Below are positions 10,123-21,155 of a stretch of 64,000 bases of DNA, one piece after another (position 1 is the first letter of the stretch; every line of letters begins with the position of its first letter). The notes beneath the pieces were generated by a model. The model was not told where the DNA came from, did no database searches, and saw only the letters and a list, made by a program, of their open reading frames with translations. Made by a program: the position numbers and the translations under genes. Location: the NCBI GenBank assembly GCA_009760885.1, contig CM019701.1, positions 18,390,975 through 18,454,974 of the forward strand, written 5' to 3'. Source of the stretch: Achatina immaculata (taxonomy: Eukaryota > Mollusca > Gastropoda > Stylommatophora > Achatinidae).

Positions 10123-11469
10123 TAGATGTGAAAGTGCAGTAAGAACACAAAATGGACAACTGGTCAGTGGAGAAAGAGAAAAAATTGAAAGATGGAGGGA
10201 ACACTTTAACACCCTACTAAACAGAACACAAGCAGCACAACCAACACTTGAGGAAAAACTTCGGAAAGAGCAGGCAGGATTTAGGAAAGGAAGATCATGC
10301 ATAGACCACATATTTGTACTTAGACAAATATTAGAACAGGCAAATGAGTGGCATAGCACAACATATGCATTATTCATAGATTTTGAGAAAGCCTTTGACA
10401 GTGTCAACAGAGATGCACTGTGGAAAATCCTAAGATGGCATGGTCTCCCCCATAAAATAGTTAATGTAATCAAACCCCTATACGAGGGTTTTCAGTGCAA
10501 AGTGATCTGTGGAGAACATACCTCCAGCAGCTTTAGGGTACAAACAGGAGTGAAACAGGGATATGTACTATCACCAACATTATTTATCTTGGCAGTAGAC
10601 TGGTTAATGAAGGAGGCAACATCAGACAAACGCAGAGGATTACAATGGACCCTTGACACAGTGCTGGAGGACCTTGACTTTGTGGACGACATCTGTCTAA
10701 TATCAAGCAGCCACAAAGATATGCAAGATAAAATAAACAAGCTAACTCAGAATGCAAACAACATAGGACTAAAGATCAATGTAGGAAAGACAAAGTTAAT
10801 GAAGCAAAATGTGAACAACAGAAATGTACTCAGATTAGATAAAAAGTTAGTGGAGGAGGTCAACGAATTTGTATACCTTGGCAGCAGAGTAGTAGAAAAT
10901 GGAGACAGCACAGAGGACATCAACAGCAGACTTACTAGAGCAAACCAGGCTTTTGCAATGCTGCAGAATATATGGAAATCAAATAAACTAAGCATAAATA
11001 TGAAAATCAGGATATTTAAGAGTAATGTTCTAAGTGTACTACTCTATGGAAGTGAATGCTTGAAAATCACCAAAACCATAGAAAACAAGTTGAATTCTTT
11101 CCAGACTAAATGTTTACGAAGAATTAGAAAAATATTTTGGCCAAACACCATAAGAAATAACATCTTATTAGCAGAAATGCAGATGAAACCACTGACATCA
11201 ATTATTGAGGAAAGACGCTGGCGATGGTTGGGACATGTGCTCCGAATGACTGACAACTCACTACCAAAAATAGCACTAAGATGGACACCACAGGGGAGCA
11301 GAAGTAAGGGTAGACCAAAAGAGACACGGAGAAGAACAACAGAAAGGATGTTGAGCAATAGAGGGCTCACCTGGGCAAGAGCAGAAAAAAAGGCGAAGGA
11401 CAGGCATTTGTGGAAAACCCTTGCGGAAGCCCTATGTGCCCTGGGCACTTAAGGTTCAGAGAGAGAGAG
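10123..11469 (+). mobile_element. LINE A, truncated and internally deleted
   Basis: It starts inside the linker before the RT (CESAVRTQNGQL-equivalent), then jumps from QAAQ directly to PTLEEKLRKEQAGF. That is an internal deletion of roughly 345 bp relative to the 24-kb copy. It continues with FRKGRSCIDHIF, IDFEKAFDSVNRD, GVKQGYVLSPTLF (C to Y change) and FVDDICLISS, then the C-terminus GHVLRMTDNS and SKGRPKETRRR, ending in an (AG)n tail. The coding stretch 10502-11452 stays open. 'agatggtg' at 10115-10122 and 11470-11477 is an 8-bp target duplication within the minisatellite. It shares FVDD and KETRRRTT with the 2.9-kb copy, so both belong to one subfamily. Confidence 0.93.
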
Positions 11470-11655
11470 AGATGGTGAGACAATAAAATCGTGATTGTAT
11501 AGACAAGAAAATCGTGAGTGTATAGACAAGAAAATCGTGAGTGTAGATGGGGAGACAAGAAAATCGTGAGTGTATAGACAAGAAAATCTTAAGATTAGAT
11601 GGGGAGACAAGAAAATCGTGAGTGTAGATAGGACGAACAGAAAAATCGTGAGAGG
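11470..11655. repeat. continuation of the 22-28-bp minisatellite
   Basis: Seven or so more units of the 9500-10122 array, here with extra substitutions (caataaaatcgtgattg). They are separated from the main block only by the LINE A insertion. Confidence 0.92.
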
Positions 11656-11954
11656 AGAGGAAAATAATTTCCACATGAAATTTGTCACGTACAGGGCTAT
11701 ACAATCAGAACAATTTTCATTCATTCCTTGAGGAAGATTTACGTGACGAGGAAAGATCACATATTTTTTAGAGTTTGATGTAATATTTAATGACAGATAG
11801 CACAAGGAAACAGCATCACACACAATATCTGAACTACATGAAACTTTAACTCCTTATGCTGTTGCTGGGTGCTTCTGTTATGTTCATTAAGATGAGTAGA
11901 CTTTTTTGTAGAACAAAACAAAACTGAAATCTGTAACATAACTCAAGATGAGTA
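11656..11954. other. no gene seen
   Basis: Unique AT-rich sequence. No coding or structural signal is recognised. Confidence 0.4.
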
Positions 11955-12062
11955 ACAATAAGCAGGGATGATCACCAATCAGGGTGTGGGCAACAAGCAG
12001 GGATGGGCAACAAGCTGGGGTGGGCAACAAGCTGGGGTGGGCAACAAGCTGGGGTGGGTGAT
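11955..12062. repeat. 17-bp minisatellite
   Basis: Five to six copies of 'gggtgggcaacaagctg'. It is short and nearly perfect in its last three units. Confidence 0.85.
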
Positions 12063-12084
12063 AGAAAACATTTTCCAAGGACAG

Positions 12085-13285
12085 TCTGATCTAATGTCAC
12101 GCGATCCCTCCCTCCTCTTCTTTTCTAATGTCACATGTTCCCTCCCTCCCCTTCTTTTTTAATGTCACGTGCTCCCTCCCGTCTCTTCTTTTCTAACGTC
12201 ACACGCTCCCTCCCTCCTTTTCTTTTCTAATGTCACGCGCTCCCTCCCTCCTCTTCTTTTCTAATTTCACACGTTCCCTCCTTCCTCTTCTTTTCTAATA
12301 TCACGCGCTCCCTCCCTCCTCTTCTTTTCTAATATCACGCGCTCCCTCCCTCCTCTTCTTTTCTAATATCACGCGTTCCCTCCCTCCTCTTCTTTTCTAA
12401 TGTCACGCGCTCCCTCCCTCCTCATCTTTTCTAATATCACGCGCTCGCTCCCTCCTCTTCTTTTCTAATATCACACGCTCCCTTCCTCCTATTCTTTTCT
12501 AATGTCACGCGCTCCCTCCCTCCTCTTCTTTTCTAATGTCACGCGTTCCCTCCCGCCTCTTCTTTTATAATGTCACGTGCGCCATCCCTCCTCTTATTTT
12601 CTAATATCACGCGCTCCCTCCCTCCTCTTCTTTTCTAATATCACGCGCTTCCTTCCTCCTGCCTCTTCTTTTCTACTATCATGCGCTTCCTCCCTCCTGC
12701 TTCTTCTTTTCTAATATCACACGATCCCTCCTGCCTCTTCTTTTCTAATGTCACACGCTCCCTCCTGCCTCTTCTTTTCTAATGTCACACGCTCCCTCCT
12801 GCCTCTTCTTTTCTGATGTCACGCGTTCCCTCCCTCCTCTTCTTTTCTAATGTCCCGCGTTCCCTCCCTCCTCTTCTTTTCTAATGTCACGTGCTCCCTC
12901 CCTCCTCTTCTTTTCTAATGTCCCGCGTTCCCTCACTCCTCTTTTTTCTAATGTCACACGTTCCCTCCCGCCTCTTCTTTTCTAATGTCACGCGCTCCCT
13001 CCCTCCCATTTTTTCTAATGTCACGCGATCCCTCCCTCCTTTCTTTTCTAATGTCACACGTTCCCTCCTGCCTCTTCTTTTCTAATGTCACACCTTCCTT
13101 CCCGCCTCTTCTTTTCTAATGTCAAGCGCTCCCTCCCTCCTTTTATTTTCTAATGTCACGCGCTCCCTCCCGCCTCTTCTTTTCTGATGTCACGCGCTCC
13201 CTCTCTCCTTTTCTTTTCTAATGTCACGCGCTCCCTCCTGCCTCTTCTTTTCTAATGTCACACGTTCCCTCCCACCGTTTATCTC
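12085..13285. repeat. 34-bp polypyrimidine minisatellite
   Basis: About 35 units of 'ttctaatgtcacgcgctccc' plus 'tccctcctcttctt' on the plus strand. Roughly two thirds of each unit is an uninterrupted C/T run. Some units replace 'ccctcc' with 'cctgcc'. Short open frames here are by-products of the low complexity. Confidence 0.96.
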
Positions 13286-13890
13286 TCTTTTTCTCCTCCC
13301 CTCGCCCCATCTATCAAATCTGATGTCTATCCTAACTCCATAGCATGTCAGGGAATGAAATGTCAACGTCTTAGGCTATTGTAAACATAAAGAAATTGTT
13401 GGATATCAAAACATATTTTTACGTAGCACAGAGTACACGGGGCTGCTCGGGTAAATAGGAACAAAGAAACACTTACTTGTATTACCATGTAAAATTATTA
13501 TTAGCTGAAAACGTCAACTCTACGCAACAGTGCTACAAGGAATTTTTTCATGAATAAACGCTTACCATTCAAAATCCTTTAACCAATTTTCACGCCCGAC
13601 TGGCAATGCTAAATGAATATACTAAATGCAACTAAAAAAACCTACAATTCTATAAACAATAATGAAGAACACATTAAAAGCATAAATTATACATCATAAT
13701 ATTAGAAAGAAATTTTGAAAATGAAAATAACCACACTCTAAAGCTAGTGACCAATTTTCCCATTTGATTTAACCTACTAAACAAAGAATTGAATTGCAAC
13801 GGCGCTATATCCAAGACACGGTAATAAACAAATTCAATACAAAGAAACGATGTCCACAATGTTCATTTGCACTCCTTCAAGTCTTAGCCA
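13286..13890. other. no gene seen
   Basis: AT-rich unique sequence. The longest frame (61 codons, minus strand) has no recognisable domain. Confidence 0.4.
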
Positions 13891-14115
13891 AATGCAAAAA
13901 CATAATTACATTTATTTTATAATGTAGTATTAGCCAAATGCAAAAAACTTAATTACATTTATTTTATAATGTAGTATTAGCCAAATGCAAAAACTTAATT
14001 ATATTTATTTTATAATGTAGTATTGGCCAAATGCAAAGACTTAATTACATTTATCTTATAATGTAATATTAACCAAATACAAAGACTTAATTACATTTAT
14101 CTTATAATGTAATAT
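13891..14115. repeat. ~47-bp minisatellite, 5 copies
   Basis: The unit contains 'gccaaatgcaaaaacttaat' and 'tttattttataatgtagtat'. Divergence increases towards the right end. Confidence 0.9.
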
Positions 14116-14174
14116 TAAGTGCTTGTATCTTTTGTGTGTGATGTGATTTTCTCATAACATTTCCTGTCACTGGC

Positions 14175-14290
14175 ATTTTTTTTTCAATATTTTCATTGTT
14201 GTTTCAATATTTTCATTGTTGTTTCAATATTTTCATTGTTGTTTCAATATTTTCGTTATTGTTTCAATATTTTGATTGTTGTTTCATGCA
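14175..14290. repeat. 21-bp minisatellite, 5 copies
   Basis: Copies of 'tttcaatattttcattgttg' plus one base, with single substitutions in the last two units. Confidence 0.9.
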
Positions 14291-14705
14291 ATTATAATTT
14301 GTTCAGAGTCTAATAAATTTATAAAGATTCCTTTGTTTATGTTTATGTATTTTGGATTTTTTTCTGTAACATTGGAAGCTTATGTACTAAAGTACTTAAA
14401 TTTTCCAGTGGAATGAAATTTCATGAAGATTGCATCTAACACATCTCATTCACAATACAAGGTGATCAAACTAAATGCAAGGATTAATAATAAAAAGCTC
14501 ATTGGATTGAAAGAAAAAATAACACATCTGATTCATAATAATAAATAACTGAAATACAAAGATATGAAATAAATTAAATTCAAACACAGAACATCCAGTT
14601 GCTAATAACAGACAAAATTAAACGTGATGAAAGTATATTTACCTTATAAAGTACTGTCAAAGTACTTCCACCTTTAATCATGGGTATGTGTCATTTTAAC
14701 AGTTC
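14291..14705. other. no gene seen
   Basis: AT-rich. No feature is recognised. Confidence 0.4.
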
Positions 14706-14922
14706 TTTGAAACATTGAAACTCTTGCACCCCAATAATGTAGCAGTGTAATGCTAGTGAATATCCTGGATCTTGCACCCCAATATTGTAGCAGTGTAATG
14801 CTAGTGAATATCCTGGATCTTGCACCCCAATAATGTAGCAGTGTAATGCTAGTGAATATCCTGGATCTTGCACCCCAATAATGTACCAGTGTAATGTTAG
14901 TGAACATCCTGGATCTTGGTTT
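14706..14922. repeat. 48-bp minisatellite, 4 copies
   Basis: The unit contains 'cctggatcttgcaccccaat' and 'gcagtgtaatgctagtgaat'. Because 48 is a multiple of three, frames of 60-100 codons stay open on the minus strand by chance. Confidence 0.93.
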
Positions 14923-15089
14923 TATATTAAATTTGAAAATGAATTTGCAGTGATATGTAATGTTCTCTTCTTTCATTAATTTACTATTTATAGTATATTA
15001 TATATGCCATGTAAAAATTTTATTTAATATCATACAGCTTGTTTAGTTTCATATGACAGATACATAAGAATTATTTAAGAAAAGACTCG

Positions 15090-15235
15090 CCTAAATGTGA
15101 ACGGTCACTCGAGGCTCGAGGGTGCGTGCGACCTTGGGCTAAACGTCACTGTTCACATGATCTGGGGGCGGAAGGATATATCCATATATATATTCGGAAG
15201 CATTGGCCTGCATCAATCAGAGGGTTACCTCGAGG
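15090..15235 (+). repeat. hairpin-bearing dispersed repeat, copy 1
   Basis: A 60-nt head bounded by complementary arms 'gtgaacggt' (15097-15105) and 'actgttcac' (15148-15156), with the shared inner motif 'gcgaccttg'. It is followed by 'gggcggaaggatatat' and 'gcattggcctg'. Copies 2 and 3 are at 17592 and 43460. The arms have changed in a compensatory way between copies. It could be a small structured RNA-derived repeat. No pol III boxes are obvious. Confidence 0.6.
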
Positions 15236-15489
15236 CAATTGGTGGGGCTGGGTCAGTCTCGTCTGTTCTTATGATTTATAGATACTCAGCCCTCCTCCCC
15301 ATCCGACCTCATACTGTGTGATCATGTATATTGTGTAAAATGCTGTTATATGGATGGATATAATTCACGTATTGATATGAAGATTCTCTGTAATTCTTGG
15401 CGATTATCGTTATATTGGATGGCACATGTCTGATTCCATACTATACCTTATTCGTATGTATATTATATATGTTGCAATGTGTATCTGGA

Positions 15490-15830
15490 GATATGTATCC
15501 TGGTAGGATGCCGCATGAGTGATGTGCAGTAGCACATAGTGATTCGTGCAGATGTGGAGGTAAGCACAACAGCGGCATCTGTGTGCTATTCAGTGCAGTA
15601 GCACGTGGTGATCGTGGAGATTGGAGGTGGGCACAACAGTGGCAGCTATGTGATATTCAGTGCATTAGCACAAAGGAAATTCGTGTAGCGTATGGGGGAG
15701 GGTCTTCGCAGCAATAGCTCCACTGAAAAAGTGCATAGGCACACATAATTTCATGAAGATGTAGAGGTGTAGGATGGCAGCAGTGATTGCATTGGTTATC
15801 AGTGCAATAGCACCATTAGGTGTATGTGTG
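15490..15830. repeat. degenerate ~100-bp tandem repeat
   Basis: Three to four diverged copies share 'agtgcagtagcac', 'gtggaggtaagcacaacag' and 'cggcatctgtg'. They are imperfect and old compared with the neighbouring arrays. Confidence 0.6.
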
Positions 15831-16411
15831 TATTACTGTGGAGCCAGAGAGCACATGATCACAAGTCCATCTGGTTTAGTTGATGCTTAGTTAAAGGTTA
15901 ATGCTTTATATTGATATCATGCTTTGTTACTATCATGATGATATGTGTTGCATGTTCCTATGTATGTAATGTCTGTTGTGGCGTGACTATGATATTTGGT
16001 GAGAATAATAAAATATTGCTGTAACTGAATTGCTGACTTGGCACTGTGCATTGCATGTTGGTGTAATATGTATGGGTCAATGTATAATGATGCTAACTGG
16101 CATACAGTATACCTCAGGAGGGGATAACCTGGTTTGGCGGTTACGAGGGGTTAGCTAGATCTTGGCCACCCAGCAAAGTAGTACATTGCCTAGGGAATGT
16201 TTGGAACAGCTGGATAATCTATTCCTCCTCAATTATCTATAAAAATGTAACTTATGCACCAGCAAATTTACATAAACCTCATAACCGCTCTTATCTTGTG
16301 AGCAAGTACGGCCGTCGGTGGCTTCTATATTTCCACAGATACCGCACCACAGTCTCTCTGACACTCGTAGAAGATATTATATATTTTAGCTTTAGTTTAT
16401 TCAAACTAAGT
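15831..16411. other. no gene seen
   Basis: Mixed-composition unique sequence. No coding signal is recognised. Confidence 0.4.
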
Positions 16412-16422
16412 TTCACAGAAAC

Positions 16423-16777
16423 CTGGTTTATTAGAAGAATGTTGCGAATCCGCTGGACAGCAAAAATAACTAATGAAGAATGTATGAGAAGAGCTGGAGA
16501 GACAAAAAACCTTGTCAAAAAGATAAGAGAGAGACAATGTACTTTCATTGGACATGCAATGAGAAGAGGGGGCATTTAAAATGTTATAACAACAGGAAAA
16601 ACAGAAGGAAGAAGATCAAGAGGAAGACCAAGAGAAATGATACTGGACAGTCTGACCGGATGGTGTGAGAGGAGATCACCAACTGAGCTGATGGCCTGCA
16701 TGAAGGATCGTGTACTCTGGAGAAGCATAATAGCCAACGCCAGTCTGCACGGCACATGATGATGATGATGATGATGA
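16423..16777 (+). mobile_element. LINE C, short 5'-truncated 3' end
   Basis: A 355-bp 3' fragment carries the C-terminal domain in two frames: WFIRRMLRI, RERQCTFIGHAMRRGGI, then in a shifted frame RRSRGRPREMILDSLTGW and LMACMKDRVLWRSIIANA, ending in (ATG)n. It is flanked by an exact 11-bp duplication, 'ttcacagaaac', at 16412-16422 and 16778-16788. At RER the next codon is CAA (Gln), unlike the TAA in the 39-, 58- and 62-kb copies. Confidence 0.95.
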
Positions 16778-16788
16778 TTCACAGAAAC

Positions 16789-17139
16789 TATAGAAACTGG
16801 CATAAACAAACAATTGTCAGTGCAACTGAGAAAATGTCTGGTATATTTTTGTCAAACATGTACCGAAGCACTAATAGAAAAATATTTTCATTTTGTGAAA
16901 GCTGTGGCACAAGATTTCCATTTCATCGATTTGATCTGATTCATTTATATGCACTGACTAAATTTCATGATCTTTCATAGCTTCGGCAATTTTTTTGCAC
17001 CTTAGACTTACAAGGAAGAATCAAAAATTACAGATTACATATCTTTTAATACGGTTAAATGTGAGCAAATTAACATAACGGTTAAATGTGAGCAAATTAA
17101 CACAATGGTTAAATGATTTCTGCACAGAATATTGCATGC
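16789..17139. other. no gene; small 27-bp repeat
   Basis: It contains two to three copies of 'ggttaaatgtgagcaaatta' at about 17053-17112. Nothing else is recognised. Confidence 0.5.
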
Positions 17140-17310
17140 ACTTCTTGTATTGTTCCACTAACTCCTTTTTTTGTCGAGAGAACCGATTTACTTCTCCTGA
17201 ATGCAGGTCTGCACAGATTCATCATCGGAGGTGAATCTGTGACCGCTTAGAGCTTCTTTAAGTGGACCAAAGTGTGAAAATCCCGTGGCGCTATAAGGAG
17301 AACGAGGTAG
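17140..17310 (-). pseudogene. mariner transposase fragment
   Basis: The minus strand reads SPYSATGFSHFGPLKEALSG, then HRFTSDDESVQTCIQEK. This matches the region around and after the third catalytic aspartate of SETMAR-like mariner transposases (usually YSPDLAPCDFHLFGPLKEAL). The catalytic aspartate is changed (SATG for PDLA). It is bounded on the right by a 21-bp minisatellite that starts within the same reading frame. Confidence 0.7.
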
Positions 17311-17314
17311 ACGA

Positions 17315-17505
17315 CTGCAGCTGTTGCATTGCTTGCATGGGGACATGCGCTGCCTGCATGGGGACATGCATTGCTTGTATGGGGACATGCATTGCTTGCA
17401 TGGGGACATGCATTGCTTGTATGGTGACATGCATTGCTTGCATGGGGACATGCGTTGCTTGCATGGGGACATGCATTGCTTGCATGGGGACAAGCACTGT
17501 CATGG
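17315..17505. repeat. 21-bp minisatellite
   Basis: About nine copies of 'ttgcttgcatggggacatgc' plus one base. The 21-bp period keeps several frames open on both strands. I do not call these proteins. Confidence 0.95.
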
Positions 17506-17584
17506 CGCATCAAGACTGTGTTTTTTAATAGCATTCCTCTTCTTTTGCTGCGATTTGCAGGTTTCATTTTCTCTCAGTATAGCA

Positions 17585-17725
17585 CAGTACTGTGGACGAT
17601 ACATGCTTAGATCGAAGGGTGTACGACCTTGACCGAAGCGTCATTGTCCACGTGACTGGTAGTCTATTTCGGGCGGATATAGATATTGAAACATTGGCTG
17701 GATCGGTATAGATAGAGGCAATGGC
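17585..17725 (+). repeat. hairpin-bearing dispersed repeat, copy 2
   Basis: Arms 'gtggacgat' (17592-17600) and 'attgtccac' (17643-17651) pair over nine positions with one G-T wobble. The inner part is 'gcttagatcgaagg' and 'gtacgaccttgac'. It is followed by 'cgggcggatatagatatt' and 'aaacattggctgg', parallel to copy 1. Confidence 0.65.
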
Positions 17726-18861
17726 CGGGCGGTGTCTTATTTGTCATTGCAGAGGATTGTTTGTCTGTAACCATCCTCAGGTATTAGAGGTAAATGTGAT
17801 AATCTTCAACAGGTGCCCACTGCAATATTACAAGAGATTTAAGTTGTCGGACGCGGAGAAGGTAATGCCTAAGTTGGACATACATGTTCTACATAGAGCT
17901 GGAGCAAGAGAAAGACATGGACATTGCTTAGATTAAGTAAGAATTGTTGAAAGTGACTCTCATAGGAAAAATGGCCAAACACACGTGGTTGTCGTTTTTG
18001 TGGTGCCAATGAGTGGCAGCTGTGACTGTGGAAACTTTATAGACAGGACAGATAGCAAGACAAGGACTGGCGACTTTGAATTCTTCTAGTAGCTGTGGGA
18101 TTTGATCTATTGTTACATCCGCTGTCCAACTCTAACCAGTTGGACTCGGGTTTGTAACATTTATGGCCCCACTTGCGTCATAACTCCAAGCAAGTTCATT
18201 CTCCATGCGCCCCACCACCACAAAAATAATAAATAACGCCAAAATGTGGAATAAAATTGGTCGCTGTCAGGGGCAACAGAATTTACTGTGATTTTACACA
18301 GATCTGCACCCAGTTTAGTCAGAACTCTTGATAAAACACAGAAGACTAACTGCTCATAGTTCTGCATCATTCCCACATTACAACTCCTAAGAGTTCCTAA
18401 GCTTCTGCTTAATAATCTCTTCGTAAATATGGTTATCTCCCTCAATAACATGAGTTATCTCCTCCTGAGAAACATAGTTATCTTCTCTTCACACCAAACA
18501 GTGATCTCTTCCTCTAAACACGACATTATCTCCTCTACAAAATGTCAAGCATGATGAGTTCCTAGTGAAATTTACCAAAACAGGATAATCTTCCCCTCAA
18601 AAAGAGGGTTATATTCTCCTAATAACGCACTTATCCCCGTCTCGAAACACGCAGGGCATCAAATTACTGCAAGCTAGGCTCTGGAAGTTGGAAATAAATA
18701 AACAACCACTTTAGATTTCGTTAATACAACTCAATACATTACTACTCTCCTAAACTAGACAGAGTTCACATATGATAAACTTAACAAGTGGAGATATAGG
18801 AGGATATATGATAAACTTAAAGAAGCAAGTGGAGATATAGGAGGATATATGATATACTGCA
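17726..18861. other. no recognised gene
   Basis: Mixed sequence. Around 18410-18640 there are degenerate tandem motifs of the form 'gttatctcctcc'. A 96-codon minus-strand frame (18161-18451) has no domain I recognise. A two-copy repeat with 'ggagatataggaggatatat' lies at about 18789-18852. Confidence 0.4.
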
Positions 18862-18926
18862 GGTAAAGGCAATCCTGTCAAGCCTTAGAGGCACTTAAGG
18901 ATATGGTTTTAGTGCTCATATTTTCC
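18862..18926 (+). repeat. ~65-bp dispersed element, copy 1
   Basis: It shares with 36075-36146 a conserved core: 'aatcctgtca', 'gccttagaggcac', 'ggatatggt', 'ttagtgc' and 'catattttcc'. The flanks are unrelated, so this is a discrete repeat and not part of a larger shared block. Confidence 0.7.
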
Positions 18927-19504
18927 TTGACCTGTCAGCACATTAGAGGTTGATATTGTCAGCATCACGATCACCTACTCTTGACAACACGTTTCTTCTA
19001 ATTATTTATAACAACTCATATAACAATGATCAATATAATATATAATATTCAGTACAAGCACGAGCAAAACAAACAAACTCAATAAAACACATACATATTC
19101 ATTGTATCTTTTACTAAAGTTCTTCCTGACATGACTGAATATTTGAACATTAACAAACACTGTTCATTAATGTACACACACACACTCACACACACACACA
19201 AATCAATACTGAATCTCTAGCCCTAGTTCCTGAATAAAGATGTAGACCAGAGAGGAAACATCGTATGACAGTCTAGCACAATCCAGTCGATCTTTGTACA
19301 GTTGCTCAGTCCAAATAGTCTGCATTTAATATTCAGATATACACAAGACAAGTGTTACTAGGTTCGGGATTAGGGTCCATCTAAGGAGGAACGAGACGAA
19401 CAGCCTCGCAGCATGTTTAAATGGACATGTTTTGATGGTACAGCTATCATCTTTGTTGTTCACTCAAACACAGTAGCGACACATGACTTGATAGCTTACT
19501 AGAA
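18927..19504. other. no gene; CA-rich microsatellite
   Basis: Unique AT-rich sequence with a (CA)n tract at about 19172-19200. No coding signal is seen. Confidence 0.5.
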
Positions 19505-21006
19505 GCTGTTCTGTATATCTTATATATATCTTATCTTATATCTTATCTTATATCCTTCCCGTGCCGTTAGACGTCACATAGGGCTCGCAAAGTAGTTCGC
19601 CAATTTTTCCTGTCTTCGGCGAGTCTTTCAACCTCAACAAAGGATTTTATGCCTGTTAACTTGGCCTCTCTTAATAATGTCCTCTTCAGAGTTTCACGCG
19701 GTCTGCCCCTTTTTCTTCGGCCTGTTGTGTTCCACTTGATAGCTTGTTTTGGGATTCTCTGATCATTTCTTCTCATCAAGTGACCAACATATGTCCATCT
19801 CCTTTTCCTGATCACCCGTGAGACTGGTTGTTGTTCAGTCATCTGTCTTATCTCTGCATTGTTCTTGAATTCATTCCACTTGATGCCGAGTATTTTCCTT
19901 AGGCATTTGTTTTCAAAAGAGTCTAATTTCTTTTCTATTTCTTTAGTTGTTTTCCAGCTTTCGCATGCATAAATGAGGGTGGATATTACATTTGAATTGA
20001 ATAGTCTTAACTTGGTTTTTGTGCTTATAACTTTTGAATTCCATATGTTCTCAAGATTCTTGAAGATTGATGCTGCTTTTTCAATTCTGATCCTAACTTC
20101 CTTTCTAGTGTCACCATCCTGGTCTATGTAGCTGCCAAGGTATGCAAATTGATTGACTTCTTCAATATCTGTCCCTTCTATGTGTATTTTTCCATTTTGA
20201 TTGATGGGAATTTTCATTATTTTTGTTTTGTCCTTGTTAATTTCAAGTCCTATTTTGCTAGCCAGTGAAGATAGGCTATCTGTTTTTTCTTGCATGGAAT
20301 TCACATTATTACTGATAAGAGTTATGTCATCAGCAAAATCAAGATCTTCTAGTTGGGTCCCATGTACCCAGTCAATACCTGTGTTACCTGTGCAGCGTTT
20401 TGTCATTATGAAGTCTATTGTAATCCCAAAAAGTAAAGGAGACAGTATACATCCTTGTTTCACGCCTGTTTCAATCTGGAACCATTCACTCATCCCTTCT
20501 TCTGTCTTGACTGCACAACCATATCCATTGTATAAGTCCTTAATGATGTTGACAATTTTAGATGGTATTCCATATAGACATAAAATCCTCCATAATGAAT
20601 CTCTGTGTATGCTATCAAATGCCTTCTTAAAATCTATGAAATTCAGTATTAATGGTTTCTGCTTTTCAATATGTTCTTCAAGTATTATTCTGAGAGTAAA
20701 GATCTGGTCGAGACAGCTTCTCCCTTTTCGAAATCCTGCTTGTTCTTCTCTCATTGCAGTATCCACTATATCTTTGAGTCTATTCAAAATGACCTTGCAA
20801 AATACTTTTGACACAACTGATATTAAGGTTACTCCTCTCCAGTTGTTACAGTCACTAAGGTTGCCCTTTTTTGGTATTTTAACAATGATTCCCTTCTTCC
20901 AATTAGAAGGCACCTTTTCTTCTTTCCAAATCTTGTTAAACATTCTCTGTAGTTGTCTCATGTTGTCACTATTGATAGCTTTTAGCATCTCGGCTGTTAT
21001 TTCATC
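19505..21006 (-). mobile_element. LINE B, 5'-truncated, open RT frame
   Basis: The minus strand is open for 473 codons (20988 to 19567), the longest intact LINE frame here. In order it has the RT fingers (WKKGIIVKIPKKGNLSDCNN, NWRGVTL), EEQAGFRKGRSCLDQIF, motif A NFIDFKKAFDSIHRD, GVKQGCILSPLLF and the catalytic box DLDFADDITLIS, then the thumb region QFAYLGSYIDQDGD. The C-terminal domain has YVGHLMRRNDQR and RKRGRPRETLKR, ending LRALCDV. It lacks the N-terminal endonuclease. On the plus strand the (GATATAA)n tail is at the left. The right edge joins a 79-bp minisatellite. It is nearly identical to the copy at 30.6-31.7 kb, which lies in opposite orientation. Confidence 0.94.
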
Positions 21007-21155
21007 TATCTAGCTCTAACGCAAATTGTACCACTCTAAGTATGAAGATAAAGAACAAAGATAGCTCCCCCACCACTAGTAAAACTATCTAGCTCTAACA
21101 CAAATTGTACCACTCTAAGTATGAAGATAAAGAACAAAGATAACTCCCCCCTCCC
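21007..21155. repeat. 79-bp minisatellite, ~2 copies, inverted
   Basis: The unit is the reverse complement of the array at 31741-32160 ('ctagctctaacgcaaattgt', 'gatagctcccccaccactag'). It abuts the truncated 5' end of LINE B. Confidence 0.93.

Noticed and set aside
15097..15156. Hammerhead-type ribozyme in the hairpin repeat
   Set aside because: I looked for a CTGATGA core with GAAA on both strands in all three copies and did not find it.
17188..17632. Frames with CIACMGT or MSPCKQC repeats
   Set aside because: A 21-bp minisatellite open in several frames on both strands. Only the mariner fragment at its edge is meaningful.
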